From Bacteroidota bacterium (GTDB lineage: Bacteria; Bacteroidota; Bacteroidia; Flavobacteriales; Flavobacteriaceae), in NCBI GenBank assembly GCA_020161455.1, contig JAIUNZ010000004.1, positions 1 to 64,000 on the forward strand: a stretch of DNA of 64,000 nt, in the 5' to 3' direction. Made by a program: the position numbers and the translations under genes. This document shows, piece after piece, positions 25,131-33,902 of the stretch; the first letter of the stretch is position 1, and the number at the start of each line of letters is the position of its first letter. The notes beneath the pieces were generated by a model that worked only from the letters and a program-made list of their open reading frames with translations, made no database searches and was not told the DNA's origin.

Positions 25131-26861
25131 TTAATTGGTTTTAATTATTACTCCGTCTTTGTTTATTTTTAAACTTCCTTTTTTGTCTGATTTTGTTTCA
25201 GAAACAACTTTGCCATTAATTTTTACAGTAACTGTTTTTATAGAATCATTTTCATCAGAAGCGTTGATATCTTCTGTTTTTACATCATTATTTTCATCAT
25301 CTGGACAATTTAAACAAATTAAATCGGTGTTTTTTACTTTGTATTTGTATCCTTCTGGGCCATAATAATAATCAAAATCAGAATTAGATCCTTCTAAAAA
25401 ATATTTTACATTTTCGTCAGGATAATATACAATTCCTTCAGGCAAGTATAAATACAATTCTACTTTTTGATTTCTATATTTACTAGCCATTTCGGTTAGT
25501 AAATAATTATCTAAAAGTAATTGATTTCCATTAATTTTGAAAGAATATTTTATTTTTTCGGCTCTTAGATTGGCTTCATTAAATGATTTTCCTTCTGCTA
25601 ATCTTTCAATTTGAAGATAAGGTTGAGGTTTATCTGTTTTTTTGATAATAAACTTAACTTCATTAGAATAAATCACTTCGTTTTTTAAAGAGTCTTGTGT
25701 AAATAGAAAGTCTTCATGATTATTAATATCTTTTGAAAAGAAATCATTATTCACAAATTTTATTCTCAAAGTGTCGTTAGATTGTATGTTTATCATTTCT
25801 TTGGTTACCATTTTTCCATCAAAAGCTCTCTCTGTTGATTGCTTGATTCCGATGAAGACCAAGGCACCAACTGCAAATATCCAAATGGCTAAGAAGCTAT
25901 ATTTTATTGGACTTCCAATAGATTTCATATTGTTTACCATTAGTTTTAAACCTAACAATAAGAAGAAAAACAATGGTATTCCTATAGCAAGAAATGATAA
26001 TAAACTAAATGCCCAAAGCGGAACATCAGTATAATTTACCGCATCAATATATCGCTGCCACGGAGTGTTAATGAACGAGGTGCTTCCAACAGTGAACATT
26101 CCAATTAAAAGTCCAACCAATGACATAGAAGAAAACACAAGAATTAAAGCACCAAGTACTTTTGCAAAGGCACCAAATATTTTAATTAACACATCTCCAA
26201 CACCATTACCAACTCTTTCAGCACCATATTTTACTTGGCTTCCTAATTTGTCATAATCAGCATTTTTGAATTTTTCGGAAACAGAATCAAATTCTTCTCT
26301 TACCTTTTTTTCGATGCTAGAAATAGTGACTGGTTGCCCAGTCATTTCTAGTTTCTCTGATGTTGTAATTGCTTTTGGAACAGCAATCCATAAAATAAAG
26401 TAGGCAATTATTCCAGTTCCAAATCCTGCAAATACGAAGATTAAAAATAATATTTTAAACCAAACAGCATCAACTCCAGAATAATGTCCTAAACCAGTAC
26501 AAACTCCTGCAATTATTCCTCTATCTTTATCTCTATATAATTTTTTTCGACTTGAAGAAGTATAATAGGTTTCAGTTTTTGGTTGTTCTGTATCATCATC
26601 AATGCGATAATCTTCAGGTTGTCCCATAACAGCTATAACTTCTTCAACATCTTTGTTATTGATAACATGTTTGTCTGATTGTTGTCTTGCTGTCAATAGT
26701 TCAGCCACACGCATTTCAATATCTTTCATTATTTCATCTTGACCAGAAGAATTTGAAAGTGATCGTTTTATTGCCTCAAAATATCTTGACAATTTTTGGT
26801 ATGCATCTTCATCAATATGAAAAATTAAACCACCGATATTAATATTTACTGTTTTGTTCAT
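25131..26861 (-). CDS. PspC-domain envelope stress protein
   Basis: The protein has 576 residues. The N-terminal 70 hold a DUF-like region (INIGGLIFHIDEDAYQKLSRYFEAIKRSL). The PspC domain is around 106-170 (KLYRDKDRGIIAGVCTGLGHYSGVDAVWFKILFLIFVFAG, shown in part) with its membrane helix. Three or more helices follow between about 230 and 340. The C-terminal part (350-576) is probably extracytoplasmic with strand-rich sequence and an acidic ending. PspC-type proteins sense membrane stress. The PadR gene lies 2 bp upstream, and two DUF2807 genes follow, a known Bacteroidetes arrangement. Confidence 0.9.
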   Translation of the reverse strand: MNKTVNINIGGLIFHIDEDAYQKLSRYFEAIKRSLSNSSGQDEIMKDIEMRVAELLTARQQSDKHVINNKDVEEVIAVMGQPEDYRIDDDTEQPKTETYYTSSSRKKLYRDKDRGIIAGVCTGLGHYSGVDAVWFKILFLIFVFAGFGTGIIAYFILWIAVPKAITTSEKLEMTGQPVTISSIEKKVREEFDSVSEKFKNADYDKLGSQVKYGAERVGNGVGDVLIKIFGAFAKVLGALILVFSSMSLVGLLIGMFTVGSTSFINTPWQRYIDAVNYTDVPLWAFSLLSFLAIGIPLFFFLLLGLKLMVNNMKSIGSPIKYSFLAIWIFAVGALVFIGIKQSTERAFDGKMVTKEMINIQSNDTLRIKFVNNDFFSKDINNHEDFLFTQDSLKNEVIYSNEVKFIIKKTDKPQPYLQIERLAEGKSFNEANLRAEKIKYSFKINGNQLLLDNYLLTEMASKYRNQKVELYLYLPEGIVYYPDENVKYFLEGSNSDFDYYYGPEGYKYKVKNTDLICLNCPDDENNDVKTEDINASDENDSIKTVTVKINGKVVSETKSDKKGSLKINKDGVIIKTN

Positions 26862-26863
26862 GA

Positions 26864-27196
26864 TTAGTTGTTTTTGGTTGTGATGATGTTTACAGCGTCA
26901 GACAATTCAGTCCAAGTGCCGTTTAATTCGTTTAAAAATGTTTTTCCTAATTCGGTCAGACCATAATATTTTCTTGGCGGACCAGATGTTGATTCTTCCC
27001 AGCGATAGCTAAGTAATCCGTCGTTTTTTAACCTTGTTAGTAGCGGATATACTGTTCCTTCTACTACTAGCAATTTAGCGTCTTTTAGGGTTTCTAGAAT
27101 ATCTGATGTATAGGCTTCTTTTTCTTTAATGATAGATAAGATACAGAACTCTAAAACTCCTTTGCGCATCTGAGCTTTTGTGTTTTCAATGTTCAT
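26864..27196 (-). CDS. PadR-family transcriptional regulator
   Basis: The protein has 110 residues and the PadR winged helix: KGVLEFCILSIIKEKEAYTSDILETLKDA, VEGTVYPLLTRLKNDGLLSYRWEES, and TSGPPRKYYGLTELGKTFL (each shown in part). PadR repressors are dimers that often autorepress and control the genes next to them. This gene is first in the minus-strand run with the PspC protein and the two DUF2807 proteins, and it is 2 bp upstream of the PspC gene. It is a likely repressor of the whole unit. Confidence 0.93.
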   Translation of the reverse strand: MNIENTKAQMRKGVLEFCILSIIKEKEAYTSDILETLKDAKLLVVEGTVYPLLTRLKNDGLLSYRWEESTSGPPRKYYGLTELGKTFLNELNGTWTELSDAVNIITTKNN

Positions 27197-27275
27197 AATT
27201 CGATTTTGATTTAATCTGAATATTTTTCAGAATTGATTAACGTGTTCATTTTTTGATTGATGATTGAATGATTAA

Positions 27276-27731
27276 TTATTTTATAAAATTGATTGTTAAT
27301 GGATATTTATATGCTTCGCCATTTGAAGCTTTTGCCGAAGCATATATAATGAGTATAAATTCAATTACTTTTAAAAAGCAAAATAATAAAACAGTAATTA
27401 TTGCTAAAATAATGATTCCCGAAATATTTCCAGCATTCAGGTGATCAACAATAAAATCGCGGCCATCATGAATATTTTTTATTGTAGTATTGTTGAAAAT
27501 ACTATAAATAAAAACTGGAATAGCAACTACTAAGGTAATCATCGTATATAAAAACATACTTAGTTGAAAATTAATGGTATTTTTCCCGTTTACATCTATA
27601 AATTGCGATTCATTTTTTTTTGAACTCCAAATGATAATAGGAATGATATAATTCCCAAACGGAATAATATACTGTGACAATGTACTCAAGTGAATGAATG
27701 TTGCCGTGTTTCTGTCGTTAGTTGATGTCAT
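27276..27731 (-). CDS. DUF4870-type membrane protein
   Basis: The protein has 151 residues with four hydrophobic segments. The family pattern is visible: LSTLSQYIIPFGNYIIPIIIWSSKKNES, then DVNGKNTINFQLSMFLYTMITLVVAIPVFIYSIFN, then IIILAIITVLLFCFLKVIEFILIIYASAKASNGEAYKYP (each shown in part). It is common beside PadR/PspC genes in Bacteroidetes. Function is unknown. It lies 79 bp upstream of the PadR gene on the same strand, so it may share or precede that transcript. Confidence 0.88.
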   Translation of the reverse strand: MTSTNDRNTATFIHLSTLSQYIIPFGNYIIPIIIWSSKKNESQFIDVNGKNTINFQLSMFLYTMITLVVAIPVFIYSIFNNTTIKNIHDGRDFIVDHLNAGNISGIIILAIITVLLFCFLKVIEFILIIYASAKASNGEAYKYPLTINFIK

Positions 27732-27879
27732 TTTTTGATTGATTTTATTGATAATTGAAATTTGTTTTTATAATATACTATAGATTGGCTATTAATTTCT
27801 TATACAAAGATAAGGTTAAAAAAAGGTATTGTGCAATGCAAAGTACTTAAATTTAACATATAATTAACATTTCTGTTTT

Positions 27880-27911
27880 TTGAATATTTTATTTAAAAAA
27901 GACTATATTTA
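27880..27911 (+). promoter_or_regulatory. Probable promoter of the DUF4442 gene
   Basis: TTG at 27880-27882, 21 bp spacer, then TATATTTA at 27904-27911 (one base from TAnnTTTG), 18 bp before the ATG at 27930. Confidence 0.5.
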
Positions 27912-27929
27912 CAACAAAACCAGTACTTC

Positions 27930-28385
27930 ATGCCAATTACACCTATTAAACTAAACACATTTTTATTCTTTAAGCTTCCTTCTGCATTTTGGTCTGGAGT
28001 GCGATTAAAGTCCATTTCAAAAGACAATTGTGTGGTTACTGTAAAACACAGGTGGTTTAATCAAAATCCGTTTAATTCAATGTATTTTGCTGTTCAAGCA
28101 ATGGCTGCAGAATTGACAACAGGAGCGTTAGTTATGATGAAAATCAGAGAAAGTAACCAAAAAATTTCAATGCTTGTTGCTAATAATAAAGGAAACTATT
28201 CTAAGAAAGCTACTGGCAGGATAACTTTCACTTGCAATGACGGTCATTTAATAGAAGAAGCTATCAAAAAAACAATTGCCACTAGAGAAGGACAAACCAT
28301 TTGGATGAAGTCAATTGGCGTCAATCAAAAAGGCGAACAAGTTTCGGAAATGGATTTTGAATGGAGCGTAAAGATTAAAGTTTAA
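27930..28385 (+). CDS. DUF4442 hotdog-fold protein (acyl-thioesterase-like)
   Basis: The protein has 151 residues and the DUF4442 layout: AFWSGVRLKSISKDNCVVTVKHRWFNQNPFNSMYFAVQAMAAELTTGALVM (shown in part), with the NPFNSMYF segment where hotdog enzymes carry their acidic or Asn catalytic residues and the following central helix. Strands in the C-terminal half (ISMLVANNKGNYSKKATGRITFTCND) complete the fold. The family is related to PaaI-type thioesterases, but activity has not been generally shown. It precedes the TIGR01777 epimerase by 73 bp on the same strand. Confidence 0.88.
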   Translation: MPITPIKLNTFLFFKLPSAFWSGVRLKSISKDNCVVTVKHRWFNQNPFNSMYFAVQAMAAELTTGALVMMKIRESNQKISMLVANNKGNYSKKATGRITFTCNDGHLIEEAIKKTIATREGQTIWMKSIGVNQKGEQVSEMDFEWSVKIKV

Positions 28386-28458
28386 ACAAAAGTTAAACTC
28401 ATTAAAAAGGTTTGATAACTAACCACTTTTAAACGTATTTTTGATTAAATCTTTATAA

Positions 28459-29361
28459 ATGAAACTACTAATTACAGGTGCAACAGGATTAATTGGAACC
28501 GCATTAGTGAAACAACTTCACAAAAACGGGCACACCATTAATTACTTAACCACTTCAAAAAACAAACTCAAAAGTGAGCCTAATTATAGAGGATTTTATT
28601 GGAATCCTGAACAAAATGAAATTGACACTGATTGTCTTAAAGGAGTAGAAGCAATCATTCATTTGGCAGGTGCAAGTATTGCAAAACGCTGGACAAAAAA
28701 GTATAAAAAAGAAATTTTTTCAAGTAGAACCAAAACTGCTGATTTACTTTTTTCTACTTTGAAAAATACAAATCATAATGTTAGTCATTTTATTTCAGCA
28801 TCAGGAACAGCTATTTATCCTGAAAGTTTTGAAAAAGTACACGATGAAAATACTACAGCAACTGCAAACGATTTTTTGTCAGAAGTAGTTAAAGTTTGGG
28901 AAAAGGCAGCCAACCAATTTGAAATACTGGGAATTAAAGTTTCAAAAATCAGAACAGGCGTTGTATATGCTAAAAGTGGCGGTGCATTTCAAGAAATTGT
29001 AAAACCAATAAAATTTTGTGTAGGAGCCATTATGGGAAATGGAAAACAAATGCAATCTTGGATTCACATCGACGATTTAGTTAATCTCTATTGTTTCATT
29101 GCTGAACAACAATTAGAAGGAATATACAATGCCATTGCTCCAGAAACTATTTCTAATGAAACACAGACAAAAAGCATTGCAAAGTATTTGAATAAACCGT
29201 TATTTCTTCCAAATATTCCTCAGTTTTTGATGAAAATAGTTTTAGGACAAATGTCAATTTTACTTTTTACCAGTAAAAATTTGAGTTCCGAAAAAATTCG
29301 TAAAAAAGGGTTTTCATTTATTTATCCAAATTTTAATGCAGCATTGAAAGAATTACTATAA
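28459..29361 (+). CDS. TIGR01777-family NAD(P)-dependent epimerase-like protein (YfcH type)
   Basis: The protein has 300 residues. The Rossmann motif GATGLIG is at 6-12 at the very N-terminus. The family hallmarks follow: FYWNPEQNEID, GVEAIIHLAGASIAKRWTKKYK, ISASGTAIYP, and the QSWIHIDDLV segment. The C-terminal DUF1731-like region contains PQFLMKIVLGQMSILLFTSKNLSSEKIRKKGFSF (in part). This family of short-chain dehydrogenase relatives is broadly conserved in bacteria, with no confirmed substrate. The gene ends in a terminator at 29363-29397. Confidence 0.93.
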   Translation: MKLLITGATGLIGTALVKQLHKNGHTINYLTTSKNKLKSEPNYRGFYWNPEQNEIDTDCLKGVEAIIHLAGASIAKRWTKKYKKEIFSSRTKTADLLFSTLKNTNHNVSHFISASGTAIYPESFEKVHDENTTATANDFLSEVVKVWEKAANQFEILGIKVSKIRTGVVYAKSGGAFQEIVKPIKFCVGAIMGNGKQMQSWIHIDDLVNLYCFIAEQQLEGIYNAIAPETISNETQTKSIAKYLNKPLFLPNIPQFLMKIVLGQMSILLFTSKNLSSEKIRKKGFSFIYPNFNAALKELL

Positions 29362-29362
29362 A

Positions 29363-29397
29363 AAAAAGGTACTTGAGTTTAATTAAGTACCTTTTTG
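29363..29397 (+). terminator. Terminator after the epimerase gene
   Basis: AAAAAGGTACTT (29363-29374) and AAGTACCTTTTT (29385-29396) form a long stem followed by TGATA. Symmetric A and T runs allow either direction. Confidence 0.82.
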
Positions 29398-29564
29398 ATA
29401 TTTGAATTAATAAGTTTTATAACCTTTGGCAGTACATTCATTTAATTGTACTATCACAAATATAGTATATTCGAAATCGATATAACCTTAAAATTGCATT
29501 AATTTTTCTAAAAAAGGGAATAAAAGTTTCAAATATTTTAAAAATAAAAAAAAGTAATGACAAT

Positions 29565-29596
29565 TTGACATTTTTTAAGAAATGGCAGTACTTTTG
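29565..29596 (+). promoter_or_regulatory. Promoter of the grpE-dnaJ operon
   Basis: TTG at 29565-29567 and TACTTTTG at 29589-29596, with a 21-bp spacer, match the Flavobacterium consensus well. The ATG at 29614 follows 17 bp later. Confidence 0.7.
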
Positions 29597-29613
29597 CAAT
29601 CCAGTAAAACGAT

Positions 29614-30183
29614 ATGAAATTTAAAGATGTTTTTAAAACAAAAAAAGCAATGAATACTGATAATACAGAAAAAGAACCTATAGAAAACGAACAAGAAAAT
29701 AGTTTCAATGGAGTTGAAGCAGCAGAAGAATTAACTGTTGAGCAACAATTACAAGAAGAATTGGCAAATGAAAAAGATAAATTTCTTAGACTTTTCGCTG
29801 AATTTGAAAACTATAAAAAAAGAACTACCAAAGAACGATTTGATTTATACAAAACTGCCAATCAGGAAGTTTTGCAAGCCATGTTGCCGGTTTTAGATGA
29901 TTTTGATAGAGCTATGATTCAAATTTCTAAAAGTGAAGATGAAACGTTATTAAAAGGTGTAGAATTAATTCATGAAAAATTAAAATCCACTCTAGCCTCA
30001 AAAGGATTAGAGATAGTAGAACTAAAAGCAGGTGATGTTTTTAATGCTGATTTTGCCGAAGCAATTACCCAAATCGCAGCACCGAGCAAAGAATTGAAAG
30101 GAAAAATTGTAGATGTAGTTGAAAAAGGGTATAAACTTGGCGACAAAATTATTCGTTTTCCAAAAGTAGTGTTAGGAGCTTAA
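29614..30183 (+). CDS. grpE: Nucleotide exchange factor GrpE
   Basis: The protein has 189 residues; a second possible start is the ATG at 29650 (MNTDNTEKEP). The N-terminal third is charged and disordered. The coiled coil (about 60-110, ELANEKDKFLRLFAEFENYKKRTTKER) leads into the beta-domain with the GrpE signature region GVELIHEKLKSTLASKGLEIVE and GDKIIRFPKVVLGA at the end. It releases ADP from DnaK. It is cotranscribed with dnaJ, whose start lies 53 bp downstream. DnaK itself is not in this window. Confidence 0.95.
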   Translation: MKFKDVFKTKKAMNTDNTEKEPIENEQENSFNGVEAAEELTVEQQLQEELANEKDKFLRLFAEFENYKKRTTKERFDLYKTANQEVLQAMLPVLDDFDRAMIQISKSEDETLLKGVELIHEKLKSTLASKGLEIVELKAGDVFNADFAEAITQIAAPSKELKGKIVDVVEKGYKLGDKIIRFPKVVLGA

Positions 30184-30236
30184 AATTCTCGCTGTCACCC
30201 AAGCATTTCAAAGGGAATTTAATTTAGAATAGAAAA

Positions 30237-31358
30237 ATGAAAAAAGATTTTTACGAAATTTTAGGCGTTACCAAAAGCGCTTCGGCTGAAGAAATAAAAA
30301 AAGCTTACCGCAAAAAAGCAATCGAGTTTCATCCAGACAAAAACCCAGGAAACAAAGAAGCTGAAGAAAAATTTAAATTGGCTGCAGAAGCTTATGAAGT
30401 GTTAAGTGATGCTGATAAAAAAGCCAAATATGATCAATATGGACATGCAGCATTTGATGGTGCTGGAGGTTTTGGCGGAGGACATCATATGAATATGGAT
30501 GATATTTTCAGTCAGTTTGGAGATATTTTTGGAGGTGCATTTGGTGGAAGTTTTGGTGGTGGTTTTGGTGGAAATTCAGGAGGACAACGCAGAGTGAAAG
30601 GAAGTAATCTTCGGATTAAAGTAAAATTAACTCTAGAAGAAATTGCCAATGGCGTTGAAAAGAAAGTTAAGGTTAAACGAAAAATTCAAGCACCGGGTGT
30701 TAAATATAAAACATGTGGCACATGTAATGGGCAAGGACAAGTTTTGAAAGTAACCAATACCATTCTGGGAAGAATGCAATCAGCTACCACGTGTCATGTT
30801 TGTGGCGGTTCTGGTCAAACTATTGAGAGCAAACCTAATAATGCCGATGCTCATGGAATGATTTTAGAAGACGAAACGGTTTCTATCAAAATTCCAGCTG
30901 GTGTTGTTGACGGAATGCAATTAAAAGTCTCAGGAAAAGGAAATGATGCCCCAGGAAATGGAATTGCCGGAGATTTGATTGTTGCCATTGAAGAATTAGA
31001 ACACGAATTTTTAAAACGTGAAGGAGAAAATCTTCATTATGATTTATATATAAGTATTGCAGAAGCAGTTCTTGGGGTTTCCAAAGAAATTGAAGCTGTA
31101 AATGGAAAAGTAAGAATTAAGTTGGACGAAGGTATTCAGTCGGGTAAAATACTGCGATTAAAAGGAAAAGGAATTCCAAGTTTAAACAGTTATGGAAACG
31201 GTGATTTGCTAGTTCATATCAACGTTTGGACACCAAAAACACTCAATAAAGAACAACGTCAATTCTTTGAAAAATCTTTGACTGATGATAACTTTCTACC
31301 ACATCCAGAAAAAAGTGATAAATCTTTTTTTGAAAAAGTAAAAGATATGTTTTCATAA
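30237..31358 (+). CDS. dnaJ: Chaperone DnaJ with a reduced zinc finger
   Basis: The protein has 373 residues. The J domain (1-70) has HPD at 32-34. A Gly/Phe-rich linker (about 75-115, [13 protein letters not shown]) follows. The Cys-rich domain holds only two CxxCxGxG motifs, CGTCNGQG and CHVCGGSG, where E. coli DnaJ has four, so one zinc site instead of two is expected. C-terminal domains I and II carry the peptide-binding strands ([21 protein letters not shown]). I recall the same reduction in other Flavobacteria, so it is a lineage trait and not damage. It stimulates DnaK ATPase. Confidence 0.93.
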   Translation: MKKDFYEILGVTKSASAEEIKKAYRKKAIEFHPDKNPGNKEAEEKFKLAAEAYEVLSDADKKAKYDQYGHAAFDGAGGFGGGHHMNMDDIFSQFGDIFGGAFGGSFGGGFGGNSGGQRRVKGSNLRIKVKLTLEEIANGVEKKVKVKRKIQAPGVKYKTCGTCNGQGQVLKVTNTILGRMQSATTCHVCGGSGQTIESKPNNADAHGMILEDETVSIKIPAGVVDGMQLKVSGKGNDAPGNGIAGDLIVAIEELEHEFLKREGENLHYDLYISIAEAVLGVSKEIEAVNGKVRIKLDEGIQSGKILRLKGKGIPSLNSYGNGDLLVHINVWTPKTLNKEQRQFFEKSLTDDNFLPHPEKSDKSFFEKVKDMFS

Positions 31359-31384
31359 TTGAAAAATTAATTATACATTTGGAT

Positions 31385-31453
31385 AATACTAGGAAACTAG
31401 TATTTCTTTTTCATAGCAATTTTTCCCATCCTGTAATTCATTTTATTGGGTGG
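31385..31453 (+). terminator. Two consecutive terminators after dnaJ
   Basis: The first is AATACTAG-GAAA-CTAGTATT (31385-31404) with a T-rich tail. The second is CCCATCC (about 31428-31434) pairing with GGGTGGG (about 31449-31455), followed by seven Ts. Confidence 0.82.
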
Positions 31454-31593
31454 GTTTTTTTGTGAAAAAATCAAAAAAAACAATACTAAAATAGTACTTT
31501 TACAAAAGTAATTTCAAAAGTCAATTTCAATAGCAAAATCAATTTCAAATTAGAATTTGGAGTTTTAATTATTTGGAATTTAATTATTTATTT

Positions 31594-32514
31594 ATGAACA
31601 ATATACTTGAAGTTAAGAATGTAGTAAAAACCTATGGCGATTTTACGGCACTTAACGAAGTTTCATTAACCATTCCAAAAGGAAGTATTTATGGATTATT
31701 GGGTCCAAATGGAGCTGGAAAAACATCCCTAATTCGAATCATCAATCAAATTACATTGCCCGATAGCGGTGAAATTCTTTTAGATGGAGAGAAATTAAAT
31801 TTAAATCATATTCAAAATATTGGATACATGCCCGAAGAACGCGGTTTGTATAAAACCATGAAAGTCGGAGAGCAGTGTTTGTATTTGGCACAATTAAAAG
31901 GTTTATCCAAACTGGATGCTACCAAAGAATTAAAGTATTGGTTCGAACGATTGGAAATTCAAGGCTGGTGGAACAAGAAGATTCAAGAGCTTTCTAAAGG
32001 TATGGCACAAAAAATTCAATTTGTGGTTACTGTTTTGCATAAGCCAAAACTATTGATTCTTGACGAGCCATTTTCGGGTTTTGATCCTGTGAATGCCAAT
32101 TTGATTAAAGATGAAATCATCGAACTAAATAAACAAGGAACATCCGTTATCTTTTCAACACACCGAATGGAAAGCGTTGAAGAAATGTGTGACCATATTG
32201 CACTTATTCATAAATCGAATAAACTAATAGAAGGAAAATTATCCGATGTTAAGAAAGAATACCGAACCAACACTTATGAAGTTGGCATACTTACGGACAA
32301 TGTAGAAGGTTTGATGTTTGATTTAACTCAGAAATTTACTTTGTCGCAAACGGATTTCAAATCGTTAAACGACGAATTAAAGTTAGCCATCAATTTAGGT
32401 AATGCTACACCTAATGAGTTGCTAAACACTTTGGTGCAACGCGGTCAGGTGACTCATTTTGTAGAAAAAATTCCAAGTGTAAATGATATTTTTATTAAAA
32501 CAGTAACTGAGTAA
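31594..32514 (+). CDS. ABC-2 type exporter, ATP-binding subunit
   Basis: The protein has 306 residues from the ATG at 31594 (MNNILEVKNVVKTYGDF); an earlier non-ATG start is unlikely. Walker A is GPNGAGKTS, the Q-loop lies in GYMPEERGLYKTMKVGEQ, the signature is ELSKGMAQKIQF, and Walker B is LLILDEPFSGFDP, with the H-loop in FSTHRME. The C-terminal 90 residues form the usual DUF4162-like extension. It powers the permease encoded 75 bp downstream. The substrate is not evident; NatA-like sodium export or lipid and drug export are possible. Confidence 0.93.
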   Translation: MNNILEVKNVVKTYGDFTALNEVSLTIPKGSIYGLLGPNGAGKTSLIRIINQITLPDSGEILLDGEKLNLNHIQNIGYMPEERGLYKTMKVGEQCLYLAQLKGLSKLDATKELKYWFERLEIQGWWNKKIQELSKGMAQKIQFVVTVLHKPKLLILDEPFSGFDPVNANLIKDEIIELNKQGTSVIFSTHRMESVEEMCDHIALIHKSNKLIEGKLSDVKKEYRTNTYEVGILTDNVEGLMFDLTQKFTLSQTDFKSLNDELKLAINLGNATPNELLNTLVQRGQVTHFVEKIPSVNDIFIKTVTE

Positions 32515-32548
32515 AATACCAAAAAAATATAATACCAAATTCCAATTT

Positions 32549-32573
32549 TGTCACACTGAGCGCAGTCGAAGTG
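32549..32573. repeat. REP-like palindromic element between the ABC genes
   Basis: GTCACACTGAGCGC (32550-32563) followed by AGTCGAAGTG (32564-32573). CACTGAGCG and CAGTCGAAGTG are partly complementary, giving a hairpin. The motif TCACACTGAGCGCAGTCGAA is a widespread intergenic repeat in Bacteroidetes as I know it. Only this copy was seen in the window. Confidence 0.6.
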
Positions 32574-32589
32574 CTTTTAATAAAATACT

Positions 32590-33891
32590 ATGAGCAAATT
32601 AACCCTAATCATAAGAAGAGAATTTCTTGCAAAAGTTCGCAACAAATCATTCATTGTAATGACATTTTTGAGTCCGTTACTTTTTGTTGGAATTGGAGTT
32701 TTCGTTGGCTTTTTAAGTACGATGAAACCCGAAGTTAAAACCATCGCCGTTCATGATGAAACAGGAAATTATTTTAAACTATTAAAAAACAGCGACGAAT
32801 ACCATTACACGGATTTCTCATTAATTGATGTTAAAACATTAAAAGACAGCATTATTTCTGAAGCCTACGAAGGATTACTTTTAATCCCAAAGAAAGCCAA
32901 TCCGGATTCTTTAGCTAAAAGCATTGATTATATTTCTAATGACAGTCCCGATTTTGATATTATTTCTGATTTAGAGAAAACCATAGGTCAGTCCATCACG
33001 CAACAAAAGTATGCATCAAACGGATTAGATACCTTAAAGATTAAAGAATTAAAATCAATGGTTGCTATTAACATCAAGAAAGCTTCTGGTGAAAAATCCA
33101 TTCAAGGGTTAAACTGGATAAAAACCATTGCTGGTGGTGCGTTTGGCTATTTAATTATGATGTTTATTGTATTATATGGTAACATGGTTATGCGCAGTGT
33201 TATTGAAGAAAAAACTTCACGTATTATCGAAGTAATTATTTCTTCGGTTAAACCATTTCAACTAATGATGGGCAAAATTATTGGAACATCCTTAGCTGGA
33301 ATTCTTCAGTTTTTAATTTGGGCATTGCTTGGTCTATCGGCTATGTTTATTTTATCGTCTGTTTTTGGCGTTCAAGTAGGTGCTACTGGTGCTCAGTCAC
33401 AACAAGCTATGGAAATGGCATCAAAAAACATGAGTAATGTACAACTTTATTTTCAAGAGATATGGAATTTACCAATAGCAACCCTTCTAGTCTCATTCAT
33501 GCTTTATTTTATTGGGGGTTATTTTTTGTATAGTTCATTCTATGCGGCAATTGGTGCAGCTGTGGATAACGAAACCGACTCACAACAGTTTTTATTACCA
33601 ATTATCCTACCTTTAATATTAGGCGTTTACATTGGCTTTTTCACCGTAATTAATGATCCGCATGGCACTATTGCTACAGTATTCTCCATGATACCATTAA
33701 CCTCTCCAATCGTTATGATGATGCGCATTCCGTTTGGTGTGCCTTTATGGCAGATTGTAATTTCGTTGGTGTTATTATTCGGAACGTTTATATTGGTTGT
33801 ATGGTTTGCTTCAAAAATATACAGAGTAGGTATTTTAATGTATGGCAAAAAACCTTCGTGGAAAGAATTGTATAAATGGTCTAAATTTTAG
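32590..33891 (+). CDS. ABC-2 type exporter, permease subunit
   Basis: The protein has 433 residues. A first membrane helix lies at 20-42 (FIVMTFLSPLLFVGIGVFVGFLS), followed by a large extracytoplasmic domain (about 45-175) and then five hydrophobic helices, including IAGGAFGYLIMMFIVLYGNMVMRSVIEEKTSRIIEVIISSVKPFQLMMGKI (in part), the ABC-2 membrane signature. This NatB-like layout matches the ATPase upstream. It ends 11 bp before the convergent serine dehydratase gene. Confidence 0.92.
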   Translation: MSKLTLIIRREFLAKVRNKSFIVMTFLSPLLFVGIGVFVGFLSTMKPEVKTIAVHDETGNYFKLLKNSDEYHYTDFSLIDVKTLKDSIISEAYEGLLLIPKKANPDSLAKSIDYISNDSPDFDIISDLEKTIGQSITQQKYASNGLDTLKIKELKSMVAINIKKASGEKSIQGLNWIKTIAGGAFGYLIMMFIVLYGNMVMRSVIEEKTSRIIEVIISSVKPFQLMMGKIIGTSLAGILQFLIWALLGLSAMFILSSVFGVQVGATGAQSQQAMEMASKNMSNVQLYFQEIWNLPIATLLVSFMLYFIGGYFLYSSFYAAIGAAVDNETDSQQFLLPIILPLILGVYIGFFTVINDPHGTIATVFSMIPLTSPIVMMMRIPFGVPLWQIVISLVLLFGTFILVVWFASKIYRVGILMYGKKPSWKELYKWSKF

Positions 33892-33902
33892 CGATAAATT
33901 TA

